Part shown: in pieces, positions 26,371-36,564 of the stretch
Position numbering within the stretch: position 1 is the stretch's first letter
Layout of the letters: each line of letters starts with the position of its first letter
From: Microvirga aerophila
GTDB taxonomy: Bacteria > Pseudomonadota > Alphaproteobacteria > Rhizobiales > Beijerinckiaceae
Direction of reading: 5' to 3'
Assembly: GCF_003332305.1 (NCBI RefSeq)
Contig: NZ_QOIO01000001.1
Span: 62,001 to 126,000 of the forward strand
Length of the DNA: 64,000 nucleotides
The notes under the pieces: model-generated
The model's database searches: none
Seen by the model: only the letters and a program-made list of their open reading frames with translations
What the model was told of the DNA's origin: nothing
Made by a program: the position numbers and the translations under genes

Positions 26371-26555
26371 ATTTTAGCTCTAAGCTGTACCTGAGCCTAA
26401 ACATGTGGCGTGCCAGTCGATGTGACGGATCCCCCAGGCCGAGAAACCCCCAAACGGCCGCAGCCTTATTGCATCCCTGCCGATGCAACATTGCTTTGCG
26501 CCCGGCGTGCCTTGGGTCTATGCCGGATCAGCTCACGAAACTGTTGCGCTCGAGA

Positions 26556-27122
26556 TCATTCCGCTCGACGGCGATTCTCTCCACTTGAGCCAAGGATCTT
26601 GATCAATCGCTCCTTTGCGACATCGATTGGGCCGGAATTGTCAATCCGCACGTAATTGCATGCCGCGTGCGGCAGGTGGAAGGCGGCCGACCGTGCGATG
26701 CGCCCTCTCGCCTCAGCTGCACTCTCACGCCCACGAGCGATGATTCGCTCGACCAAGATCTCCGGATCAGCCGTGATCTCGACGACAGCAACCCGGCCGA
26801 AAGTTCGCACTGCCTCGCTAAGAACCGAACGGGATACGTTGGCAATGACTGTATTGCCTCGATCAACTGCATCAAGTGCCGATTGCGGCAGGCCATATAA
26901 GAGACCGTGCGCTTCCCAGCTCAAGCAAAATATACCGGCAGCACGTCCTGCTTCGAACGCTTCCGGCGTCATCGTATCGTGATCTTCCGTGACGCCGTCT
27001 GACAAACGTGTAATGATTCGACGCACAAAGATTATACCAGGCTGATCGTGCACAGCCTCCGCAACGGTTCTGATAACCGTATCCTTGCCTGCCCCACTGG
27101 GACCGACGATCGCAACGAACAT
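26556..27122 (-). CDS. phnN: Ribose 1,5-bisphosphate phosphokinase
   Basis: 188 residues from ATG 27122, chosen because AAGGA precedes it and MFVAIVGPSGAGKDTVIR is the normal start; the open frame extends upstream into phnM. Guanylate-kinase-like fold with P-loop GPSGAGKD. It phosphorylates ribose 1,5-bisphosphate to PRPP, the salvage step after C-P cleavage. Last gene of the phn operon. Confidence 0.92.
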   Translation of the reverse strand: MFVAIVGPSGAGKDTVIRTVAEAVHDQPGIIFVRRIITRLSDGVTEDHDTMTPEAFEAGRAAGIFCLSWEAHGLLYGLPQSALDAVDRGNTVIANVSRSVLSEAVRTFGRVAVVEITADPEILVERIIARGRESAAEARGRIARSAAFHLPHAACNYVRIDNSGPIDVAKERLIKILGSSGENRRRAE

Positions 27123-27126
27123 TCCT

Positions 27127-28266
27127 TTACGCAACGCGAACCCCTTCCCGCCAGACCGAGCAAACCCGGGGTGGCCGACCGCTGGTGGCCTGGACACGCA
27201 CCAGATCGGCACGCCGCCCAATCTCAATGCGCCCACGATCGGACAAGCCCGCCGCCTCGGCAGGATTGGCCGAGATCAGGCGTATTGCATGAGGCAAGTC
27301 AACTTCGGCTCGCTCAGCGAGAAGAAACGCCGCCTGCACGAGACTGAACGGCACATAATCTGAGGACAAGATGTCGAGAGCGCCGGCATGCAGCAGGTCA
27401 ATGGCTGAAACATTGCCCGAGTGAGAGCCGCCCCGCACGACGTTCGGTGCGCCCATGAGCACATTCAGGCCTGCATCGCGCGACAATGTCGCAGCTTTGA
27501 TCGTGGTCGGGAATTCTGCAAGGGCAACTCCAAGCGAGATGCTCTCTTCCACATGCTCACGCGTCGTATCGTCATGGGACGCCATCGAAATGCCGGCTGC
27601 CCGGCAACGATCGGCAAGGAGCTGGCGGTTGCGCTCGGAATTTGCAGCCGATTCCGCTATTCGTCGCTCACTGTACGCGCTGAATTCGATGTCACTGAGT
27701 TTCTTCTTGCCCTGATAATAGATGCGATAGGCCTCCAGGCTGACGAACTGCCTCTGACCGGGCGCGTGATCCATCAGCGAGGCTAGACGAACCCGCTTGT
27801 TCCCTCGAAGCTCGTCGAAATGATCAACCACGTCAGAGACAGAAACCTCGCAACGCAAGTGGATGAAGTGCTCTGCACGCAAGCGCCTATCAGCACTCGC
27901 CGACGCGATGGCGTCCGCCATAGCCGACATCTCTTGCGAACCGAACTCGGTGTCGCCCTCCAAGCCGACACGAAGCGCGTCAAAAACGGTCGTTATGCCC
28001 GACGTTGCGATTTGTCCGTCGTGCGCCTGGAGTGCTGCCTCCATGTTCCAGCGCACCTTTGGCCGCGGCTGCAAATGGGTCTCAAGGTGATCGGTGTGCA
28101 GCTCGACGCAGCCTGGGATCAGCACATCGCCAGCACAATCCTCGCCTGTTCTGCAGTTCCCGCTCGAAATGTCGGCAATGTAGCCATCCCGGACCTTAAG
28201 CGTGCCCTTGACGATTTCGTCGGCAAGTACGATGCGTGCATTGGTAAATATGAGTTCTGAGGTCAT
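27127..28266 (-). CDS. phnM: Ribose 1-methylphosphonate 5-triphosphate diphosphatase
   Basis: 379 residues, amidohydrolase superfamily. Metal site VELHTDHLETH near residue 55-65, SHDDTTREH at about 235-243, and Asp in SSDYVPFS at about 310. It removes pyrophosphate from the triphosphate intermediate made by PhnGHIL, giving the PhnJ substrate. Stops 4 bases before the phnN start. Confidence 0.95.
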   Translation of the reverse strand: MTSELIFTNARIVLADEIVKGTLKVRDGYIADISSGNCRTGEDCAGDVLIPGCVELHTDHLETHLQPRPKVRWNMEAALQAHDGQIATSGITTVFDALRVGLEGDTEFGSQEMSAMADAIASASADRRLRAEHFIHLRCEVSVSDVVDHFDELRGNKRVRLASLMDHAPGQRQFVSLEAYRIYYQGKKKLSDIEFSAYSERRIAESAANSERNRQLLADRCRAAGISMASHDDTTREHVEESISLGVALAEFPTTIKAATLSRDAGLNVLMGAPNVVRGGSHSGNVSAIDLLHAGALDILSSDYVPFSLVQAAFLLAERAEVDLPHAIRLISANPAEAAGLSDRGRIEIGRRADLVRVQATSGRPPRVCSVWREGVRVA

Positions 28267-28277
28267 GGCTCTCGGGC

Positions 28278-28961
28278 TTAGGACAGCATGCCGCTTTGAA
28301 GCGGATGGCGCGAATGAACATAGAAGGGTGCACCCGGTGTCGGTTCGACGAAAAGCGTGAGCGCGTCAACGACAACAGGGGTTTCGAGTACGGGACTGAA
28401 CTGAGAGCGCAGCCGCTTCTCGACCTGAGCTGCCTCATCCTCGTCGACAATCAGGTTGGTCAGCGTCATGTGGAAGCGGAAATCCTTACCCACATACGGA
28501 TAGCCCCAGCGCAACAGATTCGTTTGCTGGCGCTCCGACAGACTTTGTGGATTGCGCCGCGCCACCTCCTGCTCCGTCAGCGGAGCTCGGAATGGCTCAA
28601 AGGCCGTACGAACTTCCTCCTCAATTTCAAGCAATTGCGGAAGCGTTGCCTGAACCGTCAGCGCAAAGAAGCGATTAAGTCGTGTAACTGCAAGCGTTCC
28701 GAGCGAGAATGCCTGCATCCTTTGCGAGATGGCGGCCAGTTCACGGTCCAGATCATCGAGCGTCTTGCCAACGGCAAACCGCAACGGAGCCTTCAACGTT
28801 GCATGAAATCCGTAGCGCACTGGCCCGGACACGAGCACATCGATTATCGGATCGGGATCACGCACGATGCGATCATCAAAGGCGTCTCGCCCGAGCCACT
28901 CGGCTGCCCGTAAGGTCAGCGGATCATCCTTGTCCGGGGTGAAGTAGATTGCCGCGCGCAT
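28278..28961 (-). CDS. DUF1045 phosphonate-operon protein (2H phosphoesterase-like)
   Basis: 227 residues; belongs to the DUF1045/Phn-operon family ([20 protein letters not shown] start). Two His-x-Thr motifs, YGFHATLKAP (about 51-60) and FRFHMTLTNL (about 164-173), are those of 2H phosphodiesterases, so it probably opens a cyclic phosphodiester such as the 1,2-cyclic ribose phosphate produced by PhnJ, a job done by PhnP elsewhere; no phnP is in this operon. Overlaps the phnE stop by one base. Confidence 0.85.
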   Translation of the reverse strand: MRAAIYFTPDKDDPLTLRAAEWLGRDAFDDRIVRDPDPIIDVLVSGPVRYGFHATLKAPLRFAVGKTLDDLDRELAAISQRMQAFSLGTLAVTRLNRFFALTVQATLPQLLEIEEEVRTAFEPFRAPLTEQEVARRNPQSLSERQQTNLLRWGYPYVGKDFRFHMTLTNLIVDEDEAAQVEKRLRSQFSPVLETPVVVDALTLFVEPTPGAPFYVHSRHPLQSGMLS

Positions 28962-29824
28962 CAGATCACTAGTCTGCGCAGAAGCTGTGAGATCAGATCC
29001 ATGATCGTGACCGTGATCACGACGATGATCAGGATTGCGGAGGCTTCGGGGTAATAGAAAGCACGTATCGACTCGAAGAGCACTTGGCCGATGCCACCTG
29101 CGCCGATGATGCCGAGGACGGTGGCAGACCGGACATTCGATTCAAGACGATAGAGCGAATACGAAATCCAGAGTGGCAGGACCTGCGGGATCACGCCATA
29201 AATCACCTGTTGGACGCGTGATGCGCCCGTCGTTCGGATGGCCTCTACGGGGCGCGGATCGATCGCCTCGACCGCCTCGGAAAACAGTTTCGCCAGGATC
29301 CCTGTTGTGTGAATGAACAAAGCCATGACACCGGCAAATGGGCCGAGCCCGACCGCCACGACGAACAGGACGGCAAATACAACCTCATGAATGGCTCGAA
29401 AAAGATCCATGAGCCGGCGCACAGGCTGCAGGATCCACCAAGGGACCATATTATGCGAGGACAAAATTCCGAAAGGTATCGAAAGGGCCACGGCGAGGAA
29501 GGTTCCCCAGAGCGCAATCTGGGTCGTAACAAGCATCTCCTCGAGATAGTGGCGCCACTCGCCGAAATCAGGACGCAGGAACCCGGCCGCATATTCGGCC
29601 ATGTTTCCGGAATCGGTAAAAAGATAGGTCCAACGGCTTATTTCGGCCGGCCCCCAGCTCCAGGAGAGCGCTGCTACTAGCAGAGCTAATAGGAACAGGT
29701 TTCGGCGCCCGCCAGATCCGTGCCCAGCTTTTGGCGATGACGTGGCGCGATCCCCGATTGCCTTTACAAGCTTGAGGGCCGTAGGCCTGGGAGTCGATAC
29801 TGTCTGGTCCATGCCGTTCATCAA
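28961..29824 (-). CDS. phnE: Phosphonate ABC transporter permease
   Basis: 287 residues with about six membrane segments. A polar N-terminus of about 45 residues, TM1 at [15 protein letters not shown], permease loop [20 protein letters not shown]. Ends [11 protein letters not shown]. Only one phnE copy is present. Three ATGs lie at the start; 29824 is taken. Part of phnCDE. Confidence 0.93.
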   Translation of the reverse strand: MMNGMDQTVSTPRPTALKLVKAIGDRATSSPKAGHGSGGRRNLFLLALLVAALSWSWGPAEISRWTYLFTDSGNMAEYAAGFLRPDFGEWRHYLEEMLVTTQIALWGTFLAVALSIPFGILSSHNMVPWWILQPVRRLMDLFRAIHEVVFAVLFVVAVGLGPFAGVMALFIHTTGILAKLFSEAVEAIDPRPVEAIRTTGASRVQQVIYGVIPQVLPLWISYSLYRLESNVRSATVLGIIGAGGIGQVLFESIRAFYYPEASAILIIVVITVTIMDLISQLLRRLVI

Positions 29825-29847
29825 GGCTCTATGTTCATTGACGGGGA

Positions 29848-29873
29848 GAAGTGGCCTGTACCCAGGCCACTTC
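29848..29873 (-). terminator. Intercistronic hairpin between phnD and phnE
   Basis: 10-bp stem (GAAGTGGCCT / AGGCCACTTC) with a 6-nt loop in the 61-base gap after phnD. Probably protects the phnD message or partly ends transcription so that binding protein is made in excess, like the hairpin at 7049. Confidence 0.65.
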
Positions 29874-29885
29874 CTTTGAGTGGGC

Positions 29886-30875
29886 TCAGCCGGCGGCAGC
29901 CAGTTCGGCCTCGTATTTGGCCTTCTGCGCCTTCAGTTGGTCGAGCTTGGCCTTCTTTGCATCGGCGGCGAGCGAAGGGTCGGCCTCGGTCTGGGAAATC
30001 GATTTGGTGAGCTCCATGATGCGGATCGGCAGCAGCTGCCGGTCAGAAGAAGTGCGGAACGGGGCCCATTTCAGGCCGGCCAGAACTTTTTTCTCGACGG
30101 CGATGTCGCCCGTCGACTTGTCGGTGCCGTAGGTGAGGAAGAACTCACGGAGCTTGGTTTTTTGTGCTTCCGGAAGATCCTTACGCCACACGATCGGGTC
30201 GGATGGGATCAGGGGCGAGCGCCAGATTTCGCGGATATTTTCGAATGCCTTGGGCTGGTTCTTTTGGATCAGCGCCATGTTTTCGGTGTTGTTGGTAGCT
30301 GCGTCGACCTGTTTGTTGGCAACTACCATCGCATTGGTCTCGTGGTTGGCGTTGGTGACGTTCTTGAAGCAGGTTTTCGGATCGATACCCTTAGCGCTGA
30401 ATACAAAGGTCATCGGGACAAGATAGCCCGAAGTCGAGTTTGGGTCGCCGAGGCCGAAATTGAGAGACTTGTCACACTTCAAGACATCGTCGATCGACTT
30501 GATAGGCGAATCCTTGGGAACGATGATGACCGACCAGTAGCCTGGTTCGCCGCCGACGGGCACGCTCTGCACGAAGACTTCGCCATTTGCGCGATCCACA
30601 GCTTCCATGGCCGACTTGTTGCCGTACCAAGCCATCTGCACCTTACCGAAGCGCATGCCTTCGATGATGCCCGCATAGTCGGAAGCAAAAAACGGCTTCA
30701 CTTCGAGGCCGGTCTTCTTCTTCAGGTCGGCAAGCAACGGTTCCCAACTAGTCTTCAGGTTCTGCTGGGACTCGGTCGAGATGATGCCGAAGTTGATGAC
30801 TTCTTGGGCCAGAGCTGCCGTGGACATCGTGCAGGCAAGCGACACCGTCGCTGCCCATTTGAGCATCGCATTCAT
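29886..30875 (-). CDS. phnD: Phosphonate-binding periplasmic protein
   Basis: 329 residues with signal peptide (cleavage near ALA-QEV). Family motifs: [44 protein letters not shown]-like [14 protein letters not shown], and [15 protein letters not shown], the phosphonate-binding Ser/Thr loop. Delivers alkylphosphonates to PhnE/PhnC. Confidence 0.95.
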   Translation of the reverse strand: MNAMLKWAATVSLACTMSTAALAQEVINFGIISTESQQNLKTSWEPLLADLKKKTGLEVKPFFASDYAGIIEGMRFGKVQMAWYGNKSAMEAVDRANGEVFVQSVPVGGEPGYWSVIIVPKDSPIKSIDDVLKCDKSLNFGLGDPNSTSGYLVPMTFVFSAKGIDPKTCFKNVTNANHETNAMVVANKQVDAATNNTENMALIQKNQPKAFENIREIWRSPLIPSDPIVWRKDLPEAQKTKLREFFLTYGTDKSTGDIAVEKKVLAGLKWAPFRTSSDRQLLPIRIMELTKSISQTEADPSLAADAKKAKLDQLKAQKAKYEAELAAAG

Positions 30876-30903
30876 TCCAAAATCTCCGCTTATATTTCTA
30901 GTT

Positions 30904-31743
30904 TCAGGCTAACATATGCACTGGTTGGGGTCCGCTCGACCGGAACGGCCGAGCTGGCAGGGGTTCCGCCGGACTTTCCGGCAGAACCAGTTCTTCCGAA
31001 GCGTCGCCGTAAAGCTCCGCGAGGAAAGCGTTAGAAAGAGACGTCGAAGGACCGTCATAAACAATGCGCCCGTCGCGCATGGCGATCGTCCGCTTACAGT
31101 AGCGCCGCGCGTACTCAACCTGGTGCAGCGACACGAGGATAGTGATGTTGTCCTGGGTATTGATAGTAGCCAGCACGTCCATCACGCGCCGTGCCGAGGA
31201 CGGATCCAACGCGGAAATCGGCTCGTCGGCAATTAGGATTTCAGCTTCCTGCACCAGAGTGCGTGCAATCGCGGCGCGCTGCTGCTGACCGCCCGAAAGA
31301 GTCGACGAGCGTTGTGCCGCCACGGACGGGATGCCCACACGGGACAGGGCGTTTTCAGCCTTTTCCTTCTCGGAACGGCTGAAAAGGCCGAGCGTGCCGC
31401 GCCAGCGGGGGACCCGGCCCAAATTGCCGATGAGTACATTGGTCAGGACGGAGAGGCGGCCAACCAGATTGAATTGCTGGAAGATGACCGCTACGCGGCC
31501 GGCGGGGCGTCCACGCATCAACCGTCCCGCCGTCTGCGATACCTGTTCGAGAACCACTACCCTGCCAGCCTCACCATCGCCTGCCTCGAGCCCTGCGATA
31601 TGACGAATGAGTGTACTCTTGCCGGAACCCGATGCGCCGATCAGAGCGACCATCTCGCCACGCTGGACCTCGATGGTGACATTATCGAGCGCCCGGGTCT
31701 TGCCGTAACGCTTCGAGAGGTTAGAAACGCTGATCGCTATCAT
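30904..31743 (-). CDS. phnC: Phosphonate ABC transporter ATPase
   Basis: 279 residues. Walker A GASGSGKST, Q-loop FQQFNLVGRLSVLTN, signature LSGGQQQRAAIARTL, Walker B ILIADEPISALD, switch VSLHQVEYARRYC. Followed by an unusual Pro-rich tail. 28 bases before phnD. Confidence 0.95.
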   Translation of the reverse strand: MIAISVSNLSKRYGKTRALDNVTIEVQRGEMVALIGASGSGKSTLIRHIAGLEAGDGEAGRVVVLEQVSQTAGRLMRGRPAGRVAVIFQQFNLVGRLSVLTNVLIGNLGRVPRWRGTLGLFSRSEKEKAENALSRVGIPSVAAQRSSTLSGGQQQRAAIARTLVQEAEILIADEPISALDPSSARRVMDVLATINTQDNITILVSLHQVEYARRYCKRTIAMRDGRIVYDGPSTSLSNAFLAELYGDASEELVLPESPAEPLPARPFRSSGPQPVHMLA

Positions 31744-31748
31744 CTACA

Positions 31749-32447
31749 TCATCCCCGTTCGTCCCAACCTACTGATCCAGAATAACTTGCTGGAGACAGT
31801 TCCGTGTCAGTTCGATGAAGGTTTGGCGTCAGCGCTTCATAGCGCTCCACAAAAGCCTCTGCCGTAAGCTTACGGAAATCATCGAGCGCTGAAAAAAGCT
31901 TGTCATGCGGCCATTGCCACCACGCTAGGCGATCCATCCGCCGACCGATGTCACGGGTGAACCGCTCTCGGATGAGGCGGGCCGGTACGCCGCCGACGAT
32001 GGTGTACGGCGCGACATCGCGGAGGACGACGGCACCTGCGCCAACAACAGCGCCATTGCCGATAGTGACGCCGGGCAGAATGGTCGCTCCGTGGCCGATC
32101 CAGACATCATGGCCGATCGTAACCTGTTGAGAGCGGCGCCATTCGAAGAACTCCTCTTCGTCTGCTGCGCCCTCGAAGTAATCGCCTGCGCGATAGGTGA
32201 AATGATGAAGCGTAGCGCGCCATGTGGGATGATTGGTGGCATTGATCCGCACAGCGGCCGCGATGTTGGCAAATTTGCCTATCCTCGCACACCAGATCGA
32301 GCAATCCTGCATGACGTAAGAATAATCTCCGAGCTCCGTCTCGCTCACGCGCGAACGTGCTTCGATCTCGACAAAGCGGCCAAGCGTGCACTGCTCGACA
32401 TCAGCCGTCGCGTGGATAAGCGCCTTGTGCTCGATGAGCTTGGGCAT
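31749..32447 (-). CDS. Phosphonate-operon hexapeptide acetyltransferase (TIGR03308 type)
   Basis: 232 residues, left-handed beta-helix with hexapeptide repeats: [60 protein letters not shown]. The catalytic His of xenobiotic acetyltransferases fits NATNHP. These proteins occur in C-P lyase operons and may acetylate aminoalkylphosphonates, replacing PhnO. Overlaps phnL by one base. Confidence 0.9.
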   Translation of the reverse strand: MPKLIEHKALIHATADVEQCTLGRFVEIEARSRVSETELGDYSYVMQDCSIWCARIGKFANIAAAVRINATNHPTWRATLHHFTYRAGDYFEGAADEEEFFEWRRSQQVTIGHDVWIGHGATILPGVTIGNGAVVGAGAVVLRDVAPYTIVGGVPARLIRERFTRDIGRRMDRLAWWQWPHDKLFSALDDFRKLTAEAFVERYEALTPNLHRTDTELSPASYSGSVGWDERG

Positions 32448-33187
32448 TACGCGGCCTCCCGCGTCGAGAACGCAGCGACGTCGATGATCTTCGTCGCAAC
32501 CGCCTCACGTACCGGAATATCGTGGAAGATCCCGAGGATGGCTGTTCCAGCAATTAGCTTCTCCCGAATCATGCCGACAACGACATCCCGGTTGGTTTCG
32601 TCGAGCGACGCTGTCGGCTCGTCGAGCAGAAGGATTGGGTATTCAATCATGAAGCCGCGGGCGATGTTCACCCGTTGCTTCTCACCGCCAGAGAACGTTG
32701 CCGGGGGGAGATTGAAGAGGGCTGGTGGCAGGTTCAGCCGCTCGAGCATGGCGGCGGCGCGGTTTGACGCCAGCTTGTGCTCGACTCCACGCGCAAGAAG
32801 CGGCTCGGCCACGACATCGAGAGCCGAAACCCGCGGGATCGCCCGCAGGAATTGGCTGACATAGCCAATATGATCGCGCCGGAGACTGAGTACCAGGCGG
32901 GGATCGCCAGATGCGAGGTCTGCGACGTCTCCGGAGCTGCGGTCCCGCACAAGGATTCGGCCGGCATCGACAGCGTAATTGCCAAAGATCATGCGCAAGA
33001 TGGAGGATTTGCCGATACCTGACGGGCCGCCCAGCACAAGGCATTCGCCGGACGACACGTCAAACGTGACATTGGCCACGACGGGAAGGCGGACTCCGCC
33101 GCGAAGGTGGATTGTGAACGATTTGGATACATCCTCAACCGAAAGCAGTGGAAGGTGCATCACGGCAGATGGATTGTCGGTCACCAT
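32447..33187 (-). CDS. phnL: C-P lyase ATP-binding subunit PhnL
   Basis: 246 residues from ATG 33187 (GGAG 7 bases upstream); the frame continues upstream inside phnK. ABC-type ATPase: [34 protein letters not shown]. Works with PhnGHI to attach the phosphonate to ATP ribose; it is not a transporter. Confidence 0.94.
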   Translation of the reverse strand: MVTDNPSAVMHLPLLSVEDVSKSFTIHLRGGVRLPVVANVTFDVSSGECLVLGGPSGIGKSSILRMIFGNYAVDAGRILVRDRSSGDVADLASGDPRLVLSLRRDHIGYVSQFLRAIPRVSALDVVAEPLLARGVEHKLASNRAAAMLERLNLPPALFNLPPATFSGGEKQRVNIARGFMIEYPILLLDEPTASLDETNRDVVVGMIREKLIAGTAILGIFHDIPVREAVATKIIDVAAFSTREAA

Positions 33188-33188
33188 C

Positions 33189-33965
33189 TCAGTTCTCCAG
33201 GATCGAGGCGACGAGAAGCTGGGTATAGGGATGGCTCGGATCATCCATCACGCGATCGGTCAGTCCCTGCTCGACTATCCTCCCGCTCTTCATGACAATT
33301 ATGCGTTGTGATAGGAGTCGGGCGACACCCAGATCATGGGTGACGATAATCACCGACAGACCGAGATCCGAGACCAGCATTCTCAACAGATCGAGAACAC
33401 GTGCCTGGACCGACACGTCGAGGCCACCAGTCGGCTCATCCATGAAGATCAAGCGAGGGTGGGTGACGAGATTACGCGCAATCTGCAAACGCTGCCGCAT
33501 GCCGCCGGAGAAGGACACCGGCATGTCATCAATGCGGGAGGCTGCGATTTCAACGCGTTCCAACCAGTCGCTCGCTCGACGCCGGATCTCGCCATAGTTG
33601 CGGTCCCCAACCGCCATCAGCCGTTCACCGACGTTGGCGCCTGCCGATACGCGCATCCGCAACCCATCTGCCGGGTTCTGGTGAACGAAACCCCAGTCCG
33701 TCCGCATGAGGAAGCGGAGCTCGGCTTCGCTCAGCTCCGCGAGATCCGGGAATCGCCGGTCGCGCAGCCGGTATCGGATCTCGCCGCTGCTCCGCTCCAG
33801 GCGAGTGGAAATGCAGTTGAGCAGTGTGGTTTTGCCAGATCCGGACTCACCGACGATCGCGATAACCTCGCCCGGCCAGACGTCAAAGGAGACGTCGGTG
33901 CAGCCGATGAAGTTACCGTATCGCTTTTCCAGCTTGCGGACGGAAAGGATCGGTTCGCTGTTCAT
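33189..33965 (-). CDS. phnK: C-P lyase ATP-binding subunit PhnK
   Basis: 258 residues from ATG 33965, which overlaps the phnJ stop as ATGA. GESGSGKTT, then FSGGMRQRLQIARNLVTHP, LIFMDEPTGGLD. Binds the C-P lyase core complex at PhnJ. Confidence 0.94.
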   Translation of the reverse strand: MNSEPILSVRKLEKRYGNFIGCTDVSFDVWPGEVIAIVGESGSGKTTLLNCISTRLERSSGEIRYRLRDRRFPDLAELSEAELRFLMRTDWGFVHQNPADGLRMRVSAGANVGERLMAVGDRNYGEIRRRASDWLERVEIAASRIDDMPVSFSGGMRQRLQIARNLVTHPRLIFMDEPTGGLDVSVQARVLDLLRMLVSDLGLSVIIVTHDLGVARLLSQRIIVMKSGRIVEQGLTDRVMDDPSHPYTQLLVASILEN

Positions 33966-34867
33966 TCTGCGGCCTCCCAACCGGCTTTTGCGGTGCAATG
34001 CTGTGGCAAGCCTGCTCCCTGACACCCCTCAGACCGGCGTGTTTCGCAATGGTCGGTGTCGGAGCAAACAAACATACGACCGCCGCGGTCGTCCGTGATG
34101 ACCTCGTCCATATAGACGTCCTGCGCATCACAAAGCGCACAACGGCAATCGAAGCGCTGGACCGTGAATGGGTGGTCCTCAAAGTCGAGACTGACCACAT
34201 CGGTGAAGGGCGGCAGCGCGTAGATCCTTTTCTCGCGGCCGGCGCCAAAAAGCTGCAGCGCGGGCGAGTGGTGCATCTTGGGGTTATCGAATTTGGGGAT
34301 CGGCGACGGGTCCATGACATACCGGCCTTCGACCTTTACGGGATAAGCATAGGTCGTGGCGATATGGCCGTGCTGCGCAATGTCCTCGTAGAGCTTTACA
34401 TGCACCAAGCCATACTCCTCCAACGCATGCATCACGCGCGTTTCCGTTTCACGCGGCTCAAGGAAGCGAAGCGGCTCAGGAATTGGCACCTGATAGACAA
34501 TGATCTGGCCGTGAGCGAGAGGCGTCTCGGGAATGCGGTGTCGGGTTTGGATGATCGTTGCATCCTCCGTTCGTGTCGTCGTTGCAACATCCGCAACTTT
34601 GGCGAAGAAGGCCCGGATCGACACCGCATTGGTGGTATCATCGGCACCCTGATCGATGACCTTGAGCACATCGTCCGGACCCAGGATCGATGCAGTGACC
34701 TGCACTCCGCCCGTGCCCCAGCCATAAGGCATCGGCATGTCACGTGAGGCGAACGGCACCTGGTAGCCGGGGACCGCGATCGCCTTCAGGATCGCACGCC
34801 GGATCATCCGCTTGGTCTGTTCGTCGAGATAGGCAAAGTTATAAGCAGGCAGGGATGGATTGGTCAC
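33962..34867 (-). CDS. phnJ: C-P lyase, radical-SAM subunit PhnJ
   Basis: 301 residues. Cleaves the C-P bond of ribose 1-alkylphosphonate 5-phosphate. Cluster cysteines appear at 243, 246 and 268 and the catalytic Cys at 274 (CALC, FVCSDTDHC), a +2 offset from the E. coli residues 241/244/266/272, plus DDRGGRMFVCSD. Start overlaps the phnI stop. Confidence 0.97.
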   Translation of the reverse strand: MTNPSLPAYNFAYLDEQTKRMIRRAILKAIAVPGYQVPFASRDMPMPYGWGTGGVQVTASILGPDDVLKVIDQGADDTTNAVSIRAFFAKVADVATTTRTEDATIIQTRHRIPETPLAHGQIIVYQVPIPEPLRFLEPRETETRVMHALEEYGLVHVKLYEDIAQHGHIATTYAYPVKVEGRYVMDPSPIPKFDNPKMHHSPALQLFGAGREKRIYALPPFTDVVSLDFEDHPFTVQRFDCRCALCDAQDVYMDEVITDDRGGRMFVCSDTDHCETRRSEGCQGAGLPQHCTAKAGWEAAE

Positions 34868-35964
34868 TCTGCTGCCTCGCTCATTGGTGTGTCAGCACTC
34901 GCCATTGCGGCCTCGCGGCGTAATGTTCGCAACAAATCGAGCTCTGCCTGGAAATCGACATAGTGCGGTAGCTTCAGGTGCTCGACGAAGCCAGTGGCCT
35001 GCACATTGTCGCAGTGCTCCAGCACGAATTCCTCATCTTGCGCCGGAGCCAGGCGTTGCTCATTGAACTCATCAGCTCTCATTGCGCGGTCAACGAGACT
35101 CATGGCCATCGCCTTGCGCTCGGATTGTCCGAAGATCAGCCCATAACCACGTGTGAAACGCGGCGGCGAATCCCCACTTCCCTTAAACTGCGACACCATC
35201 TGGCATTCAGTGACCCGGATCGCGCCGATGCACACGGCAAAGCCGACTTCCGGCACCTCCACTTCGACATCAACCATGCCGATCCGGATCTCACCGACGA
35301 AGGGGTGTGTTCGACCGTAGCCGCGCTGCGTCGAATAGCCGAGGGCGAGCAGGAAGCCCTCGTCGCCGCGCGTCAACGCCTGCAAGCGGATTTCGCGTCC
35401 AACGGGATAGGCAATCGCCTCACGCGTCAGGTCACCCGGTTCATCGTTGCTTGGGACATCAGCCTCGATCAGTCCTTGGCTATCAAGAAGATCAGTCACG
35501 CGCGGGCAGCTCTCATCCGTGGGGCGCTCCCGCTTGACAGGGTGTGCGACAGCTTCGTCACCCGCCATGGAAGGGTCGATCAGGCGGTGCGTGTAGTCGA
35601 AAGTCGGCCCCAGCAGCTGGCCGCCCGGGATGTCCTTGAAGGTCGCCGAGACACGGCGCTCAATGCGCATCCTGTTCGTGTCGATAGGGCGCGCGTTGCT
35701 GAACCGCGGCAGCGTGGTCCGATAAGCACGCAGGAGGAAGATTGCTTCAATCAGATCGCCGCGTGCTTGGCGCACGGCCATTGCCGCGAGTTCCGGGTCG
35801 TATAGGGAGCCCTCCGCCATCACGCGATCAACACCAAGGGATAATTGGTTGACGATCTGCTCGACGGAGAGCGCCGGCACATTGCGATCTCCACGCCGGC
35901 GATTGGCCATGAGACGATGTGCATTGGAGATCGCCGTCTCTCCACCTTTAACCGCGACATACAT
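34864..35964 (-). CDS. phnI: C-P lyase core subunit PhnI
   Basis: 366 residues. Nucleosidase component that, with PhnGHL, swaps adenine for phosphonate on ATP. Family text visible: MYVAVKGGETAISNAHRLM, PELAAMAVRQARGDLIEAIF, LLRAYRTTLPR, YGLIFGQSERKAMAMSLVDR. Four-base overlap with phnJ. Confidence 0.97.
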   Translation of the reverse strand: MYVAVKGGETAISNAHRLMANRRRGDRNVPALSVEQIVNQLSLGVDRVMAEGSLYDPELAAMAVRQARGDLIEAIFLLRAYRTTLPRFSNARPIDTNRMRIERRVSATFKDIPGGQLLGPTFDYTHRLIDPSMAGDEAVAHPVKRERPTDESCPRVTDLLDSQGLIEADVPSNDEPGDLTREAIAYPVGREIRLQALTRGDEGFLLALGYSTQRGYGRTHPFVGEIRIGMVDVEVEVPEVGFAVCIGAIRVTECQMVSQFKGSGDSPPRFTRGYGLIFGQSERKAMAMSLVDRAMRADEFNEQRLAPAQDEEFVLEHCDNVQATGFVEHLKLPHYVDFQAELDLLRTLRREAAMASADTPMSEAAE

Positions 35965-35967
35965 GGT

Positions 35968-36564
35968 TCAGGCCTCCACAAGACGGGCGGTGCGCGGCAG
36001 TGCGAGAAGTTCGCTGGCGCAGATCAACAGCAGGTCGAAGCCCAGCGGAAAGCGAGCAGTATTGGTCGCCATTGTCTCGGTGAAATCATCCGGTAGCCTG
36101 CATGGCGCGATAGTGGCAATGGTCTCGATCCCAGGGCCACGCAGGGTCAGCGGCGTGCCGTCTCGTAGGCTTTCCACCGGTAAAAGCAGCGTCGCGGATC
36201 GGTCGGGATAGGAGAGAGAGCCCATTGCGAAGTTTCGCCAACCACTGACTGGGCTATTCTTGGACAGAACCGCAAAGCTCGCCGTCCAAGGGTCTTTGGT
36301 GACTGCGGCTCCCGTATGGAATGTCAGCCACGATGCGGCTGTGTCTGTGCCATTGTCTTCAAACCAGACTGGAGTGTCATAATCGGCGAGCGTTGCTAGG
36401 AAGGCCGCCGCTGCAGGCTCAAGCGGCGCAGGCGCTTGGACCGGGTTGCCCAGATCCACGATACGGCCCGGCTGAGCCACCGCGTCCATCACCAGCCGGA
36501 ATATGGCCTGCGATTGAAAGACGGGAGCTGTGAACCCGCCGTCCAACAGGGTTGTACCAGTCAT
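35968..36564 (-). CDS. phnH: C-P lyase core subunit PhnH
   Basis: 198 residues from ATG 36564, which overlaps the phnG stop by one base; the longer frame to 36696 runs inside phnG. LLDGGFTAPVFQSQAIFRLV and DAVAQPGRIVDLG are typical. Structural subunit of the PhnGHIJ core. Confidence 0.95.
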   Translation of the reverse strand: MTGTTLLDGGFTAPVFQSQAIFRLVMDAVAQPGRIVDLGNPVQAPAPLEPAAAAFLATLADYDTPVWFEDNGTDTAASWLTFHTGAAVTKDPWTASFAVLSKNSPVSGWRNFAMGSLSYPDRSATLLLPVESLRDGTPLTLRGPGIETIATIAPCRLPDDFTETMATNTARFPLGFDLLLICASELLALPRTARLVEA